Assembly (NCBI GenBank): GCA_015520485.1
Contig: WAPX01000044.1
Location: forward strand, 25,831-89,830
From: Archaeoglobaceae archaeon
Lineage (GTDB): Archaea > Halobacteriota > Archaeoglobi > Archaeoglobales > Archaeoglobaceae
Reading direction: 5' to 3'
DNA length: 64,000 nt
Made by a program: the position numbers and the translations under genes. This document shows positions 10,043 to 17,153 of this stretch, one piece after another. Position 1 is the stretch's first letter, and each line of letters opens with the position of its first letter. The notes below the pieces were generated by a model. The model saw only the letters and a program-made list of their open reading frames with translations. It did not search any database and was not told the origin of the DNA.

Positions 10043-10696
10043 GTGTTCAGGAAAGGTCTTGCTTCCAGTCTTCCAATAGCCATTGGTTACTTTCCGGTAG
10101 CTGTAACTTTTGGTTTGAGTGCAGCAGCATTAGGATTTAGCAGAGTTGATACACTTCTCGCATCACTGCTGATATTTGCAGGAGCGAGTCAGTTTGCACT
10201 CATCTCCCTTATATCCTGCCCTCTGGATGCAGTCGTAATTCCGGTATTCCTGAATTTAAGACATATAGTTTATAGCTGTATAATATCTCAAAAATTTGAA
10301 ATAAAAAGACCGTACATAACAGCATTTGGATTGACTGACGAAGTTTTTGCCACATCTCTGAAAGCTCCCAAGAATGAAAGGTTTATCTGGGGGCTGGAAA
10401 CCGGAGCATACCTGTCATGGGTATTGGGGACACTGGTGGGGGTTCTCGGTGGCACGGTCTTACTGTCTGAAAAAATTTTAACTCCCTCTCTTGTGTTTGC
10501 GCTTACAGCGCTGTTCCTCGTACTCTTAATTCCAAATTTTAAAGGATATCACGCATTATCTGCTTTAATCGGAGGAACCATTGCTCTGGTGTTTCAGTAC
10601 CTCGGGCAAGCTTCAACGGGAATTCTGCTTGCAGGAATTTTAAGCCCGATAGCAGTTCTGAAACTCAAAGGCAGGGATAAAAAGGTGGTAAAGTGA
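10043..10696 (+). CDS. azlC: AzlC-type branched-chain amino acid exporter subunit
   Basis: A 217-residue polytopic protein with the AzlC pattern: an N-terminal GLASSLPIAIGYFPVAVTFG, then AGASQFALISL, LNLRHIVYS and TDEVFATSLKAP, all family hallmarks. AzlC with the small AzlD forms a two-subunit exporter (LIV-E family) for branched-chain and related amino acids in the cytoplasmic membrane. The GTG start follows a GGAGGG site and lies two bases after the regulator gene, so the genes are one operon. The stop codon overlaps azlD. Confidence 0.9.
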   Translation: MFRKGLASSLPIAIGYFPVAVTFGLSAAALGFSRVDTLLASLLIFAGASQFALISLISCPLDAVVIPVFLNLRHIVYSCIISQKFEIKRPYITAFGLTDEVFATSLKAPKNERFIWGLETGAYLSWVLGTLVGVLGGTVLLSEKILTPSLVFALTALFLVLLIPNFKGYHALSALIGGTIALVFQYLGQASTGILLAGILSPIAVLKLKGRDKKVVK

Positions 10697-11034
10697 TAGA
10701 GCACGACGTGGTGATATTACTGGTTGCGGCAGGGACGTATCTATCGAGATATTTACCGGTACGCTTTAACGAGAAATTCAGGGAGCTTAAAGGCTTTGAC
10801 GAGTTCCTGACGTATTCATCAACAGCCCTGATATCTGCGCTTTTCGTAACGTCGTTCGTATCCTTTCCGGTTGATTTGAGAAACACGGGTATAGGTATTG
10901 TGGCATTAGCTTTCGTCTATGCGTCCTACAGAAAATGGGAAAATCTGGGATTTTCTGTATTAACTGGAGTTGCCGTGCATTTGGCATTATCTTTAGCCTG
11001 TATTTCATTACTATTTATGAAAACAATCTTATGA
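10693..11034 (+). CDS. azlD: AzlD-type small exporter subunit
   Basis: A 113-residue protein with four hydrophobic helices and the AzlD signature AAGTYLSRYLPVRF near the N terminus. It is the partner of AzlC in the LIV-E amino acid exporter. The GTG start overlaps the azlC stop (GTGA), indicating translational coupling. The length is normal for the family. Confidence 0.88.
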   Translation: MIEHDVVILLVAAGTYLSRYLPVRFNEKFRELKGFDEFLTYSSTALISALFVTSFVSFPVDLRNTGIGIVALAFVYASYRKWENLGFSVLTGVAVHLALSLACISLLFMKTIL

Positions 11035-11073
11035 AAAATCAATTTAAAAATTACCAACACAACTCGGAAGGTA

Positions 11074-11107
11074 TCAAGATTGACACCCCAGTAATATATA
11101 GAATGCC
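11074..11107 (-). mobile_element. Solo terminal fragment of the IS6-like element
   Basis: TCAAGATTGACACCCC-AGTAAT-ATATAGAATGCCA aligns with the terminal bases of the decayed IS at 24181 (TCAAGATAAACGCCCCCAGT, then AACTATAGAATGCTA). Only about 35 bases are recognisable, so this is a scar lying just upstream of the aro operon promoter. The match is by eye and short. Confidence 0.45.
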
Positions 11108-11130
11108 ACAAAACAAAAATAAAAACCAAA

Positions 11131-11140
11131 ATATTTAAAT
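11131..11140 (+). promoter_or_regulatory. TATA box of the aromatic amino acid operon
   Basis: ATATTTAAAT, preceded by the purine-rich CCAAA, is centred 27 bases upstream of the ATG at 11163. The transcript should therefore begin at or within a few bases of that ATG, making the leader ORF leaderless. Confidence 0.7.
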
Positions 11141-11162
11141 ACACCCGGGCAAACCCTCTGTA

Positions 11163-11267
11163 ATGGCTCTCACCCACGCTGCGGGAACAAACACCGGAAC
11201 AGGTGCGGGGAGAGCCGGGGCTCTCTATTATGGCTTTAGCTGGAGCTTTTGCTATTTTAGCTTCTAA
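11163..11267 (+). CDS. Candidate 34-residue aromatic leader peptide
   Basis: ATG at 11163 opens a short frame ending at TAA 11265-11267. The first 21 residues are small and polar (Ala, Gly, Thr), and the last 13 are YYGFSWSFCYFSF: three Tyr, four Phe and one Trp. The ORF starts at the predicted transcription start and sits 52 bases before the first gene of the aromatic operon, the position and composition of leader peptides of bacterial trp, phe and his operons. No homolog is known to me; the role as a sensor of aromatic aminoacyl-tRNA is inference. The region is T-rich, which by itself favours Phe, Tyr and Cys codons, so coding is not proven. Confidence 0.5.
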   Translation: MALTHAAGTNTGTGAGRAGALYYGFSWSFCYFSF

Positions 11268-11301
11268 AGTCGTCGTTTAGAGAGTTGTTTAACAGCTCTC
11301 T
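11165..11301 (+). promoter_or_regulatory. Candidate attenuator: five alternating GAGAG/CTCTC pairing segments in the aro leader
   Basis: Five complementary segments alternate: A GGCTCTC (11165-11171), B GAGAGCC (11210-11216), C GGCTCTCT (11219-11226), D AGAGAGTTG (11279-11287) and E CAGCTCTCT (11293-11301). A pairs with B, B with C, C with D, and D with E (nine pairs, loop TTTAA), so pairings are mutually exclusive. A further hairpin (11232-11239 with 11264-11271 plus five inner pairs) covers codons 24-34 and the stop of the leader ORF. The aroA' ribosome site GGGGGGTG (11305-11312) follows. No clear terminator T-tract follows the last hairpin, so control could be translational rather than by termination. 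Confidence 0.5.
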
Positions 11302-11319
11302 ATTCGGGGGGTGTGCTGT

Positions 11320-12111
11320 ATGCTCGATGTCGGCAAAAAAAGGCGTTTGAAAAGGATTATGCCCGGCGGCAAAACCCTCATAGTGCCAATGGACCACGGG
11401 ATAAGCTCTCCGGTGAGCGGAATTCAGAAAATAGACGAAATTCTCGAAAGAATAGACGGCCTGTGCGATGCGGTTGTTCTTCACAAAGGGGTCGTGAAGA
11501 ATTCAGAATACGTGGAGAACATGAATTCAGCGCTCATTGTGCATTTAAGCGGTTCAACAAAATACCACGCAAACGAAAAGGTGATCGTGTGCTCGGTGGA
11601 AAAGGCAATAGCTCTTGGAGCTGATGGTGTCAGCATACACGTGAACATCGGAAGCGATAACGAGTGTGAGCAGCTCAGAGATGCTGGGATGGTTTCGGAG
11701 CTGTGCGACAGCTACGGAATTCCGCTTCTCGCAATGATGTACCCGAGAGGCAGGGACGTTGAAGTCAGCACGGAAACGGTAAAGCACGCTGTGAGAGTTG
11801 GATACGAACTGGGGGCTGACATAGTCAAAACAAGCTACACCGGAAGTGTGGAGAGCTTTTCAGAAGTCGTGGAGTACTGCGATGTACCCGTTGTTGTGGC
11901 TGGAGGAAGTAAGAAAAACGGCGAAGAGCTTCTGGAGGAGGTCAGAGGTGCTGTGCTCGCGGGTGCAGCAGGAGTTGCGATAGGCAGAAACGTGTTTCAG
12001 GCTGACAGACCGGAGGAGGTAGTAAAGGATTTAAGGCGTGTGATACACGGTAGCACAACCGGAGTGGAGGTGCTCTATGAAGGAAATCTGGTTGCTGACA
12101 GAAGGGGATAG
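11320..12111 (+). CDS. aroA': 2-amino-3,7-dideoxy-D-threo-hept-6-ulosonate synthase (AroA', DhnA-aldolase family)
   Basis: A 263-residue class I aldolase of the DhnA family. IVPMDHGIS lies at the N terminus, the Schiff-base lysine is in ADIVKTSYTG, and the phosphate loop is [10 protein letters not shown]. In archaea that lack the usual DAHP pathway, this enzyme makes the first committed seven-carbon intermediate, used by AroB'. The next gene is aroB', which supports this role over fructose-bisphosphate aldolase. The ATG at 11320 is chosen because GGGGGGTG ends eight bases before it; the GTG at 11311 overlaps that site. A paralog lies at 45540-46340. The 3' end overlaps aroB' by 35 bases. Confidence 0.85.
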   Translation: MLDVGKKRRLKRIMPGGKTLIVPMDHGISSPVSGIQKIDEILERIDGLCDAVVLHKGVVKNSEYVENMNSALIVHLSGSTKYHANEKVIVCSVEKAIALGADGVSIHVNIGSDNECEQLRDAGMVSELCDSYGIPLLAMMYPRGRDVEVSTETVKHAVRVGYELGADIVKTSYTGSVESFSEVVEYCDVPVVVAGGSKKNGEELLEEVRGAVLAGAAGVAIGRNVFQADRPEEVVKDLRRVIHGSTTGVEVLYEGNLVADRRG

Positions 12112-13093
12112 CTGGGATGAAGTAAAGGAGCAGGTAAAGGATGCGATAGAGATAGGATTTACCGGAGTTGTGGTTGACGAGGCTTACGCTGACAAAGCCA
12201 GAAAACTCGGCAGAATAGGCGTTGTTGCAAAAAAGGGAATGAGGGGGAAGGTTGACGGAAAAGACGCTTACTTCATAGATATCAGCTCTGCAGACGAACA
12301 ACTCAAGGCAATAGAGCTGTCGAGCGATGCAACCTACCTTTTCCTGCGGTTCTCGGACTGGAGAATAATTCCGCTCGAAAACCTGATAGCGATGAAAAAG
12401 GGGGCTAAGCTGATAGCCGAGGTGAACAGCATAGATGACGCCAAGGTCGTGCTCACAACTCTCGAAAAAGGTGCTGACGGAATAGCAATCAGAGGTGCTG
12501 ACAGAGAAGAGATGCTCGAATTCCACAGAGCCGTAGCTGAGGAGGCTGGAAAACTTAACCTCAAGAGTGCGGTGGTGGAGGAGATAAGACCGCTTGGAGT
12601 TGGAGAGAGGGTGTGCGTCGACACAGTAACTATGATGAGCGTCGGAGAGGGAATGCTCGTCGGCAGCAGTGCGGCGTTCATGTTCCTCGTTGGAAGTGAG
12701 AGCGAGGAGAGCGAATACGTTGCTTCGAGACCTTTCAGGGTTAACGCCGGATGCGTAAGCTCTTACGTGAAGGTTGGAGAGAAAACGAAGTACTTAGCCG
12801 AGCTGAAAGCAGGGGATGAGGTGGAAATAGTCAGACACGACGGCGCAGTCAGGAAAAGCTACGTGGGCAGGGTAAAGATCGAGAGAAGGCCACTCGTCCT
12901 GATAAGGGCGAAGGCTGGAAACGAGGAAGGCGTGGTCATACTGCAGAATGCCGAAACGATAAAACTGGTGGCTCCGGGTGGAAAGCACGTTTCAGTTGCA
13001 GAACTGAAGCCGGGAGATGAAGTTCTCGTATGGCTTGGAAAGAAAGCAAGGCATTTTGGAGTTGGTGTTGACGAGTACATAGTTGAAAAGTAG
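12077..13093 (+). CDS. aroB': 3-dehydroquinate synthase II (AroB')
   Basis: The 338-residue protein matches the archaeal 3-dehydroquinate synthase type II family: an N-terminal KEIWLLTEGDSWDEVKEQV, then EEIRPLGVGERVCVDT, MSVGEGMLVGSSA, RPFRVNAGC and a C-terminal LVAPGGKHVSVAELKPGDEV. It oxidatively deaminates and cyclises the AroA' product to 3-dehydroquinate using NAD. The start overlaps the end of aroA', and a GGAGGTG site (11-12 bases upstream) lies within that gene. Order and overlap make it translationally coupled to aroA'. Confidence 0.92.
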   Translation: MKEIWLLTEGDSWDEVKEQVKDAIEIGFTGVVVDEAYADKARKLGRIGVVAKKGMRGKVDGKDAYFIDISSADEQLKAIELSSDATYLFLRFSDWRIIPLENLIAMKKGAKLIAEVNSIDDAKVVLTTLEKGADGIAIRGADREEMLEFHRAVAEEAGKLNLKSAVVEEIRPLGVGERVCVDTVTMMSVGEGMLVGSSAAFMFLVGSESEESEYVASRPFRVNAGCVSSYVKVGEKTKYLAELKAGDEVEIVRHDGAVRKSYVGRVKIERRPLVLIRAKAGNEEGVVILQNAETIKLVAPGGKHVSVAELKPGDEVLVWLGKKARHFGVGVDEYIVEK

Positions 13094-13160
13094 GCTGAGT
13101 AAAAACAGATTTTAATTTATTTTAGCAAAGTTTTAGCAAATTAACAGTTAAAGTGGTAGT

Positions 13161-13784
13161 ATGGCTGGCAGAATAGTCGTTTCAGCGAGAAACATGGATG
13201 AGACAAAAGCTGACGCTGATGTCGTGGAGTTCAGACTGGACCTGTTTCCGTCCCTCCCCTCTCTGGAAGAGGTAAAATCGGTAAAAAAGGTGAAAATACT
13301 GACGGTAAGAAGGCCCGAAGACGGCGGGAAGTTTGAAGGTGACGAAGAGGAGAGACTTGCAATCTTCAGAAAATACTGCGAACTCTTCGATTACGCAGAT
13401 GTGGAAGTTTACGCAGGTGACGAGTTCTTCGACTTGCCCTGCAGAATCATAGAGTCCTACCACAACTTCAAAAGAACGCCGGACTTCGAAGAGTTGAAAG
13501 ACATGGTCGAAAGCAGGAGGGGCGAGATATTCAAAATAGCGACGATGGGAAAGGACAGAAAAGATGTACTGACCGTAACAAAACTCCTCTGCGAGTACGA
13601 TAAAGTCGTGGCGTTTCTTATGGGAGAGAGTTTTTCGTTCACAAGGGTTCTCGCAGTCGCTCTCGGCGCCCCTTTCATATACTGTTCGGCAGAAAAAGCA
13701 GTTGCACCCGGGCAGTTAAGCGTGGATGAAGCGAAACTCGTTTTGAGCGTGCTGAACAATGGTAAAAGTTTTTGCTTAAAGTGA
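13161..13784 (+). CDS. aroD: 3-dehydroquinate dehydratase, type I
   Basis: The 207-residue protein has the type I dehydroquinase landmarks: ADVVEFRLDLF at the N terminus, the catalytic His in ESYHNFKRTP, the Schiff-base Lys in EIFKIATMGKD and the C-terminal FSFTRVLAVALGAPFIYCSAE / GQLSVDEA. It converts 3-dehydroquinate to 3-dehydroshikimate. The gene is 67 bases after aroB', in a spacer with a direct repeat TTTTAGCAAA and AT-rich sequence, so an extra internal promoter is possible. Shikimate dehydrogenase and later shikimate genes are not in this window. Confidence 0.92.
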   Translation: MAGRIVVSARNMDETKADADVVEFRLDLFPSLPSLEEVKSVKKVKILTVRRPEDGGKFEGDEEERLAIFRKYCELFDYADVEVYAGDEFFDLPCRIIESYHNFKRTPDFEELKDMVESRRGEIFKIATMGKDRKDVLTVTKLLCEYDKVVAFLMGESFSFTRVLAVALGAPFIYCSAEKAVAPGQLSVDEAKLVLSVLNNGKSFCLK

Positions 13785-13788
13785 GAGT

Positions 13789-15651
13789 ATGAAACCAAAC
13801 TTTCTTATTTACGGTGCTGGAAGAATGGGAAAGTTCTTTAGAGACTTCTTCTTTTCGAGAGGTTACAGGGTAAAGTGTTACGACGTTTTGCCCGAGAGAA
13901 GAGATACGGAAAGTCTGGATGGAGACGTTGTATTCCTGTGCGTGCCGATGCAGTGCATAGGTGAGGCTGTCGAGGACATAGCTGTGAGAAATCCAAAAGC
14001 ACTCGTCGTGGACATAGCGTCGATAAAGTCGTTTTCAATACCCCACCTTGACTCGTCTGGCCTGGATTACATGAGCATTCACCCGATGTTCGGGCCTGAC
14101 AGCGAGATCGGTTTATCAAACATAATAGTCGTCAGAAAAAGCGGCAGAAAAGAGGAAGAAGTCGTACTGCAGGAGTTCAAAAATGCCGGTGCGATTCTGA
14201 GCGAGTTAACACCGGAAGAGCACGACGCAAAGATGGCTGAAATTCAGGGACTGAGTCACTTCCTGCTCGTTGGAATGGCGTACTTTCTTAAAGGCAGGTT
14301 CAGCAGGGATGATTTGAAGTTTGCATCACCCATCTTCGCCACGATGTACAAGCTCGCTTCGAGGATAGTCAATCAGGACTGGAGCATGTACTGGCACATA
14401 CAGAGAAATGCCGAAGTTATCAGAGAAGAGCTGATAAAAAGTCTGGAAGAGCTGGACAGGAAGTTCAGAGACAAAAAGAAGTTTGAAGAAATATTTTCCA
14501 CTCTGAAAGAAGAGTTTGACGATTACACCAACAGCACGCTAATACTCGACGCCTGCAAGGCGACGTGGGACGTTTCCACGATGGAGCTGCTGAGGGGTTA
14601 CATAAGAGTTGTTGATTCGCTCATACTGAGGCTCGTAGAGAGGAGAACTTCTGCTGGAAGGAGAATAGCCCTTCACAAGAGAGACAGAAATGAACCGATA
14701 GAAATAGCGGAGGTCGAGGAGGTAAAGATAAAGGATTTGCTCTCGAAAACTGACCTCAGCCCCATTCACGTTCAGGAGATATTTGAGAGGATAATGGACT
14801 TAACGAAGGAGGAAGAATACAGGGTTACCGGGATAAAGAAGACGTTGGCCGTTCTCGGTCCGGCAGGAAGTTTCAGCGAAGAGGCGGCACTGAAGCTCGT
14901 AGGCTCTCGATTGCCCCTGAAGTACTGCAGCAACACGGATGAGATAATAAAGTGCGTGGAAAGCGGAGCTGCAGATTACGGACTTGTGCCGATAGAGAAT
15001 TCCGTAAACGGGACTGTAATCGCAGTTCTGGACGCCCTGATGAGCGCCGACGTTGAGGTTTTCGGAGAAACAACTCTCAAAATAGTCCACTGCCTCGTGG
15101 CAAAGAGGCCTCTCGAACTGAAGGACATAAGGGCTGTCTACTCTCACCCACAGGCAATAGCCCAGTGCATGGGGTTCATAAACAACTACCTGAAAGCAGA
15201 ACTCCACTACACCAAAAGCACTTCTGATGCCGTGTCGCTGCTCGACGACTACAGTGCTGCCATAGTTTCTGAGAACGCAGCCAGACTGTACAGGCTTTAC
15301 ATACTGAGAAAAGGAATTCAGGACGTAAAAACAAACGAGACGAGGTTCTACCTGATAAGAAAGAGGGGAAGAGGTGAAAGAAAGGGAAACATCACATCGC
15401 TCTTCTTTGGAGTTGAGGACAGGCCGGGCGCTCTGAAGGACGTGTTAGAGGTTTTCTACAGCAGAGGCATAAACCTGAGAAAACTCGAATCGAGGCCTGC
15501 AAGAACCGGTCTTGGAGACTACGTTTTCTTCGTCGAGGTTGAGAAAAAACTCGAAGAGGAAGACCTCAAAGAGCTGAGAGAAGTGACGACTTTTTACCAC
15601 GTAATAGGCGTTTTCGACCACGTGAAAAAACTTGACGTTTGGAATAATTAA
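13789..15651 (+). CDS. tyrA/pheA: Fused prephenate dehydrogenase-chorismate mutase-prephenate dehydratase (TyrA-AroQ-PheA)
   Basis: The 620-residue protein joins four modules. Residues 1-250 are an NAD-binding prephenate dehydrogenase (IYGAGRMGKFF; SIHPMFGPDS). About 258-345 is an AroQ-type chorismate mutase helical segment (LRGYIRVVDSLILRLVERR). About 353-530 is prephenate dehydratase (VLGPAGSFSEEAA; GLVPIENSVNGTV; the T-R-F motif in NETRFYLI). About 540-610 is an ACT domain (EDRPGALKDVLEVF; LRKLESRPAR) that usually binds phenylalanine for feedback control. One protein thus makes both phenylpyruvate and 4-hydroxyphenylpyruvate. The same fusion is known in Archaeoglobus fulgidus. It starts four bases after aroD, as the last gene of the operon. 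Confidence 0.93.
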   Translation: MKPNFLIYGAGRMGKFFRDFFFSRGYRVKCYDVLPERRDTESLDGDVVFLCVPMQCIGEAVEDIAVRNPKALVVDIASIKSFSIPHLDSSGLDYMSIHPMFGPDSEIGLSNIIVVRKSGRKEEEVVLQEFKNAGAILSELTPEEHDAKMAEIQGLSHFLLVGMAYFLKGRFSRDDLKFASPIFATMYKLASRIVNQDWSMYWHIQRNAEVIREELIKSLEELDRKFRDKKKFEEIFSTLKEEFDDYTNSTLILDACKATWDVSTMELLRGYIRVVDSLILRLVERRTSAGRRIALHKRDRNEPIEIAEVEEVKIKDLLSKTDLSPIHVQEIFERIMDLTKEEEYRVTGIKKTLAVLGPAGSFSEEAALKLVGSRLPLKYCSNTDEIIKCVESGAADYGLVPIENSVNGTVIAVLDALMSADVEVFGETTLKIVHCLVAKRPLELKDIRAVYSHPQAIAQCMGFINNYLKAELHYTKSTSDAVSLLDDYSAAIVSENAARLYRLYILRKGIQDVKTNETRFYLIRKRGRGERKGNITSLFFGVEDRPGALKDVLEVFYSRGINLRKLESRPARTGLGDYVFFVEVEKKLEEEDLKELREVTTFYHVIGVFDHVKKLDVWNN

Positions 15652-15746
15652 ATTGCTCCAATTTATCACCTGTTTAGTTTTAGAGAAATTCTATGTAGAT
15701 ATAGTTACACAGGTTCGATTTTTATTTCACAACCGTTTTAGTAAAG

Positions 15747-15756
15747 TATTTATATT
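15747..15756 (+). promoter_or_regulatory. TATA box upstream of the small cysteine protein
   Basis: TATTTATATT lies 47-56 bases before the ATG at 15803, so this small gene should have its own transcript after the aro operon. Confidence 0.45.
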
Positions 15757-15802
15757 CTGGTTTGTCCCGATTATCCCGAGTCAGAAGCTCGGCGGTGAAC
15801 GC

Positions 15803-15952
15803 ATGTCAGAGGCGGGAGAGGTTATAGAAATTCCGGAGTGCTGCGAAAAATGCAAATACTTTGAGGATTGCCTGAACGGAAAAAGAGAGGTTTGCGTGTT
15901 CAGGGAGCACATAAAAATTCAACTATTAGCTTTGCCGCAAGAGAAGGGGTAA
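15803..15952 (+). CDS. Small cysteine-rich protein, probably zinc-binding
   Basis: A 49-residue ORF beginning MSEAGEVIEIPECCEKCKYF, with cysteines at CCEKCKYFEDC and later EVCVF. The C-x2-C ... C ... C spacing suggests a small metal site. The frame is open much further upstream (to 15632), but that part is hydrophobic AT-rich sequence before the TATA box, so the internal ATG with a GGTG site is preferred. Its last 50 bases overlap the 3' end of the convergent agmatinase gene. I do not recognise a family. Confidence 0.55.
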   Translation: MSEAGEVIEIPECCEKCKYFEDCLNGKREVCVFREHIKIQLLALPQEKG

Positions 15953-16715
15953 CCTTCTCCGCATCGGGTACAACTTCAACGACGTCAATACCGACAATCC
16001 TGCTGCCAAACGCTTTGAGGAAATCCAGATAGACCGCAGGCCGCAGACCGAAGGGTTCCGGAGTCGAGACTCCGGGAGCGTAAGCGGGATCAAACGCATC
16101 CATGTCTACTGAGAGGTATATTTTTTCGGGCAGCTCTCTTTTCAGCTCTTTGATGATCTCATTCCACCTTTTTTCACACTCAAACGATGTGTAAAACTTT
16201 ACGCCTTCGCTCTCCGCAAATTCTAACTCCTGCCTCGTACAGCTCCTGACGCCGATTAAAACAACCTCGTGTTTTTCCATTATCCTCCTGACGGTGCAGG
16301 CGTGGTTGTAAATGCTTCCGTCGAATTCATCCCTCATGTCGAAGTGAGCGTCAAAAACTACGAAGCAAACTTCCTTGTCAAAGTTTTCGGAAACAGCATA
16401 CGTAACTGTATGCTCACCGCCAAGCATTACCGTTTTTTTACCCTCAAAACCTTTCATAAACGTGCTGACCTCGAGCATTAAGTCCTGAAAGTTTCCGTCA
16501 GCGCAAACGTTTCCGGCGTCGAAGGAAGGTTTAACGTCTCTGCCAAAGAACACTGAAAAGTCCTCAAAGTTCCAGCTCGCCTCTCTTATCGCAGTTGGAG
16601 CAAATCTCGATCCGGGTTTGAAGGACTGGGTCGCATCGTAAGGTATGCCGAATAAAACGACTTCAGCATCCTCCAAGGAAGAACTGGAGCATGCAAAAAA
16701 AGAATCTATGTGCAT
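15900..16715 (-). CDS. speB: Agmatinase/arginase family ureohydrolase
   Basis: The 271-residue protein shows the manganese motifs of ureohydrolases: MLGGEHTVTYA, FVVFDAHFDMRDEFDG and LSVDMDAFDPAYAPGVSTPEP. Agmatinase splits agmatine to putrescine and urea in polyamine synthesis. The gene starts 22 bases after eIF5A on the same strand. eIF5A carries hypusine made from the aminobutyl group of a polyamine, and agmatinase-like proteins have been implicated in removing the guanidino group when agmatine is the donor. The pairing therefore suggests a role in eIF5A modification as well as in polyamine synthesis. Confidence 0.88.
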   Translation of the reverse strand: MHIDSFFACSSSSLEDAEVVLFGIPYDATQSFKPGSRFAPTAIREASWNFEDFSVFFGRDVKPSFDAGNVCADGNFQDLMLEVSTFMKGFEGKKTVMLGGEHTVTYAVSENFDKEVCFVVFDAHFDMRDEFDGSIYNHACTVRRIMEKHEVVLIGVRSCTRQELEFAESEGVKFYTSFECEKRWNEIIKELKRELPEKIYLSVDMDAFDPAYAPGVSTPEPFGLRPAVYLDFLKAFGSRIVGIDVVEVVPDAEKVTPSLAAKLIVEFLCAP

Positions 16716-16737
16716 CTTCTCAATCCTTACCGGTACA

Positions 16738-17121
16738 TTAGCCAGTTACCTTCTCTATTTTTCTCTTGCCCATGGATTCGATGTAAAAGACCTCCTTTCC
16801 AGCTTCGAGCTCCAAACCCTCCGGAACCGTAAGCTCAAACGTTTCGTAGGTCGTTAAATCCATGAGCTGTGCAACGTTGTTGACGACTGAAATCACCTGT
16901 GCCCTTTTCCTTTCCACAATCGGTACGTATATCTTTGCAGTAACGGGCTGTACTATGCTCCTCTTCTGTCCGTCGAAAATACCTACAGCGTCTATTCTCG
17001 CTTTAGCTGCTCCGTGTTTTCCGGGTTTGCTGACGGATATGCTGAGTATCTCACACGGTTCATCGTCTATAACAACGTAACCGCCCTCTTTGAGCTGTCT
17101 AACCTCTGCCTGCTGCTTCAT
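16738..17121 (-). CDS. eif5A: Translation factor aIF5A (hypusine-containing)
   Basis: The protein is about 127 residues. The hypusination loop is VSKPGKHGAAKARID, with the target Lys in PGKHG, followed by the OB-fold half (VPIVERKRAQVISVV ... VYTIES-like end). The start is the ATG at 17121, which has AGGTGG upstream; the nine-residue extension to 17148 is rejected. eIF5A helps the ribosome through difficult peptide bonds. The upstream region is shared with the divergent endonuclease IV gene. Confidence 0.95.
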   Translation of the reverse strand: MKQQAEVRQLKEGGYVVIDDEPCEILSISVSKPGKHGAAKARIDAVGIFDGQKRSIVQPVTAKIYVPIVERKRAQVISVVNNVAQLMDLTTYETFELTVPEGLELEAGKEVFYIESMGKRKIEKVTG

Positions 17122-17153
17122 AATTACCACCTTTTTTCTTGCTTTCACGAACT

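Noticed and set aside
15632..15802. N-terminal extension of the small cysteine-rich protein
   Set aside because: The extension is AT-rich hydrophobic sequence and contains the TATA box; the internal ATG at 15803 has a ribosome site.
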